Source: Archangiaceae bacterium (lineage in GTDB: Bacteria; Myxococcota; Myxococcia; Myxococcales; Myxococcaceae). Taken from it: a stretch of 8,508 nucleotides of DNA. The stretch spans positions 1 through 8,508 of the forward strand of contig JAHFDQ010000249.1 in assembly GCA_023248915.1 (NCBI GenBank), in the 5' to 3' direction. Every line of letters starts with the position of its first letter. The stretch's first letter is position 1. Below the pieces are notes generated by a model. The model was not told the DNA's origin. It saw only the letters and a list, made by a program, of their open reading frames with translations, and made no database searches. This document shows, one piece after another, positions 7,402-8,508 of this stretch. The translations under genes and the position numbers were made by a program.

Positions 7402-7452
7402 AAATAGGCTCGCCGCCACCTCGGTGGACGCCTGCTTCGCTACTGCCTATTT
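7402..7452. repeat. 8-bp AT-containing inverted repeat enclosing a second hairpin
   Basis: AAATAGGC at 7402-7409 and GCCTATTT at 7445-7452 are perfect reverse complements 35 bp apart. Inside them lies CCACC-TC-GGTGG (7416-7427). The outer arms are AT-rich for this window, so a chance match is less likely than for the GC-only repeats. One arm overlaps the TAG that closes the possible pseudogene frame. Confidence 0.5.
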
Positions 7453-7878
7453 GAGGCGGGTCATCGGTGGGAAACCGCTCCCCCGTAACCCCGCGTCGAG
7501 GACCAAGGAAGTGGCCGGCCCGCCGACAAGAGGGCTTCGAGCGTTGAAGTTGGTGGGCGCCGCCTGGTCGCTGCTGTTGGGCGCTCGGCACGCGGTCGGG
7601 CAAGCGAGGTGTTCCGCCGGGAGGAAGCCCTCAACGAGGCAACCCGTGTTGAGCGCATAGAGCAGATATCCCACCGCAACGTCGTCGCCGGCCAGGTGGT
7701 CCGCACGCCTGCTCCCCTTCACATTGCCCGCCAGCCGGTCGGGCGCATCAGCTTCGCGGCCCTACCTGGGCAGCTCAGCTCCGTAAGACTCCTCCACCGC
7801 GTCGGTATCGGGGCCGAAGCGCTGGTAGACAGTACCGGCCGGCGCGTCGGGGGCCTGGTCCCCGGACCGGGCGAGCAC
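7447..7878 (-). pseudogene. Possible decayed gene, reading frame broken by one TAG
   Basis: The - strand frame from a GTG at 7878 to a TAG at 7447 is open except for one TAG at 7762-7764. Before it lie 38 codons that read like real protein (VYQRFGPDTDAVEESYGAEL). After it come about 104 codons containing GDDVAVGYLLYALNTGCLVE. Third positions are mostly G or C and first positions favour G, as in coding DNA, but the bias is weaker than in the neighbouring genes. The frame begins 10 bp after the lipoprotein stop, with GAGG upstream at a rather long spacing. It could be a nonsense-broken gene, a genuine 38-residue gene (7762-7878), or chance. No family was recognised. A + strand frame over 7609-7929 lies exactly codon-on-codon with it and cannot be excluded as the source of the bias. 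Confidence 0.25.
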
Positions 7879-7888
7879 CGACTGCCGA

Positions 7889-8407
7889 CTACCTCGCTTC
7901 GGACTCGCGCACTCCAACGAGTTGCATGAGGCCGGCGCAGCTCATGCTGTCGCGCTTGGCTTTGGCGTTGTCGGTGGTGCAGGTGGTTGCGTCGTAGGGC
8001 TCGAGAACGACCTGTAGACGTCGGCTCTGCAGCACAACCTCGCCCTCCGCTCCCGCGCTGATGACCTTGTCTTCGGACCGCAAGACGCACGAATTCCCCT
8101 CGCTCTCCGCGTACTCGATGGACACCTTGTCGAGGTCGCGTTCGACGACTACCAGGCTCCAGGTCGAATCGTTGTCCTCCTGGCACACCCCGGCGTCATC
8201 ACACGGATAGACCGGGTAGATTTTCACGCCGAAGTAATCGCGATTCCTGATCTCGAACTTGGCGTACCCGCGGTTGATCGCGTCCCCAGGCCCCGCGCAC
8301 GAGGTCTGGTTCATCGTGTACGTCTGCACGCGATACAACCCGTCAAAACTGCTGCCGCCACACGCTGGCGCGAGCGCGAGGGCCAGCGCCCAAAGCGACA
8401 ATCGCAT
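7889..8407 (-). CDS. Putative secreted lipoprotein, function unknown
   Basis: A 172-residue protein beginning MRLSLWALALALAPAC, a short hydrophobic export signal ending at a candidate lipidated cysteine (C16). The lipobox APA-C is atypical because Leu is at -4 rather than -3. The mature part (FDGLYRVQTYTMN onward) is rich in predicted beta strands and has six further cysteines (37, 69, 75, 107, 143, 157), enough for three disulfides, consistent with export. A DGLYRV start after the lipid anchor recalls small lipocalin-like beta barrels, but this is only an impression. The ATG at 8407 is preferred over the in-frame ATG at 8443 because it gives a clean signal peptide and has GAGGGG five bases upstream. 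Base composition is a little less GC-rich than in priA. I do not recognise the family. It may be co-transcribed with the partial reading frame upstream. Confidence 0.8.
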   Translation of the reverse strand: MRLSLWALALALAPACGGSSFDGLYRVQTYTMNQTSCAGPGDAINRGYAKFEIRNRDYFGVKIYPVYPCDDAGVCQEDNDSTWSLVVVERDLDKVSIEYAESEGNSCVLRSEDKVISAGAEGEVVLQSRRLQVVLEPYDATTCTTDNAKAKRDSMSCAGLMQLVGVRESEAR

Positions 8408-8412
8408 TCGGT

Positions 8413-8418
8413 CCCCTC
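8413..8418 (-). promoter_or_regulatory. Ribosome binding site of the lipoprotein gene
   Basis: GAGGGG on the - strand, five bases before the ATG at 8407. It is the only clear Shine-Dalgarno in the window and decides the start against the upstream ATG at 8443. Confidence 0.7.
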
Positions 8419-8455
8419 GGAGGTCGGGTCGATCTCGGAACATGCGTGGCCCTCG

Positions 8456-8508
8456 TCAGCGCGCCAGCCCTTCCCGCTTCATCCACACGTAGCAGTCGCG
8501 GAACATCT
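8456..8508 (-). CDS. Possible C-terminal end of another - strand gene (cut by the right edge)
   Basis: Reading the - strand inward from the right edge gives ...MFRDCYVWMKREGLAR followed by TGA at 8456-8458. The amino-acid mix is plausible for a protein terminus, and the gap to the lipoprotein ATG is 48 bp, compatible with an operon. Only 17 codons are visible, so neither coding status nor product can be established. Confidence 0.35.
   Translation of the reverse strand, partial: MFRDCYVWMKREGLAR

Larger units (their letters stand above)
7245..7888. other. About 640 bp with no confident gene, upstream of priA
   Basis: The stretch separates the lipoprotein gene from priA. The part nearest priA (about 7289-7452) is dense in inverted repeats and probably holds the priA promoter and leader, although no convincing -35/-10 pair could be picked. 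The part from about 7450 to 7878 has a - strand frame with coding-like codon bias and one internal stop. No tRNA, transposase or terminal inverted repeats were seen. The short overlapping open frames on both strands do not resemble any family I know. Confidence 0.6.

Noticed and set aside
6076..7419. A 447-codon - strand frame overlapping priA
   Set aside because: It covers the priA helicase domain in another frame, is Arg/Ala/Pro-rich, and shows no motifs. priA is unambiguous.
7854..7870. GGTCC-CC-GGACC stem just after the lipoprotein stop as a terminator
   Set aside because: The loop is only two bases and no T-run follows on the - strand, so it does not qualify as an intrinsic terminator.
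7245..7888. Mobile element or tRNA in the gene-poor stretch
   Set aside because: No terminal inverted repeats, target-site duplication, DDE-type transposase motif or T-loop consensus was found on reading both strands.
7609..7929. A 106-codon + strand frame
   Set aside because: It lies codon-on-codon opposite the possible - strand pseudogene, runs into the end of the lipoprotein gene, and resembles no family; its bias can be explained by the other strand, although not decisively.
8408..8443. Longer lipoprotein start at the ATG at 8443
   Set aside because: It would put twelve charged residues before the signal peptide, and the good ribosome binding site serves the ATG at 8407.
8433..8508. Near-identical ATGTTCCG(A/C)GA strings at 8443 and 8506 on the - strand, 63 bp apart and in the same frame
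   Set aside because: Only about eleven bases are shared and flanking bases differ, so a duplication cannot be argued from this alone.

Overview
The window is GC-rich and gene-dense, and it reads like a chromosomal segment of a myxobacterium or a related deltaproteobacterial lineage. That placement is an inference. It rests on the very high G+C at third codon positions, a huge Ala/Glu-rich receiver/coiled-coil/DUF4388-like/J-like protein, and an orphan secreted lipoprotein. No rRNA, tRNA, CRISPR array or insertion sequence is visible.

Layout from left to right: the 3' end of an endonuclease III gene (nth, + strand, cut by the left edge) converges on peptide deformylase (def, - strand), and the two coding regions overlap tail to tail by 44 bp. 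On the - strand, three genes run in one direction with short gaps: priA (replication-restart helicase, GTG start at 7244), a 1393-residue pseudo-receiver/coiled-coil/J-like protein (4990 to 809), and def (start at 764). They look like one transcription unit, priA to scaffold gene to def. priA and def are often neighbours in bacteria; here a very large lineage-type gene sits between them.

The large protein is the most unusual item. It has a receiver-fold N-terminus without the phosphoacceptor Asp, a long acidic Pro/Gly-rich linker, about 600 residues of helical repeats (eleven uninterrupted 16-residue units, then 14-residue and 30-residue repeat blocks), a DUF4388-like region, and a C-terminal J-like domain whose HPD triad reads HPL. 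It looks like a non-enzymatic, non-phosphorylated cytoplasmic scaffold. Its partner is unknown.

Upstream of priA lies about 640 bp without a confident gene (7245-7888). It holds several inverted repeats close to the priA start and, further up, a - strand reading frame with coding-like codon bias interrupted by a single TAG, which may be a decayed gene. A small - strand lipoprotein gene (7889-8407) with a good ribosome binding site follows, and the right edge carries what may be the last codons of another - strand gene.
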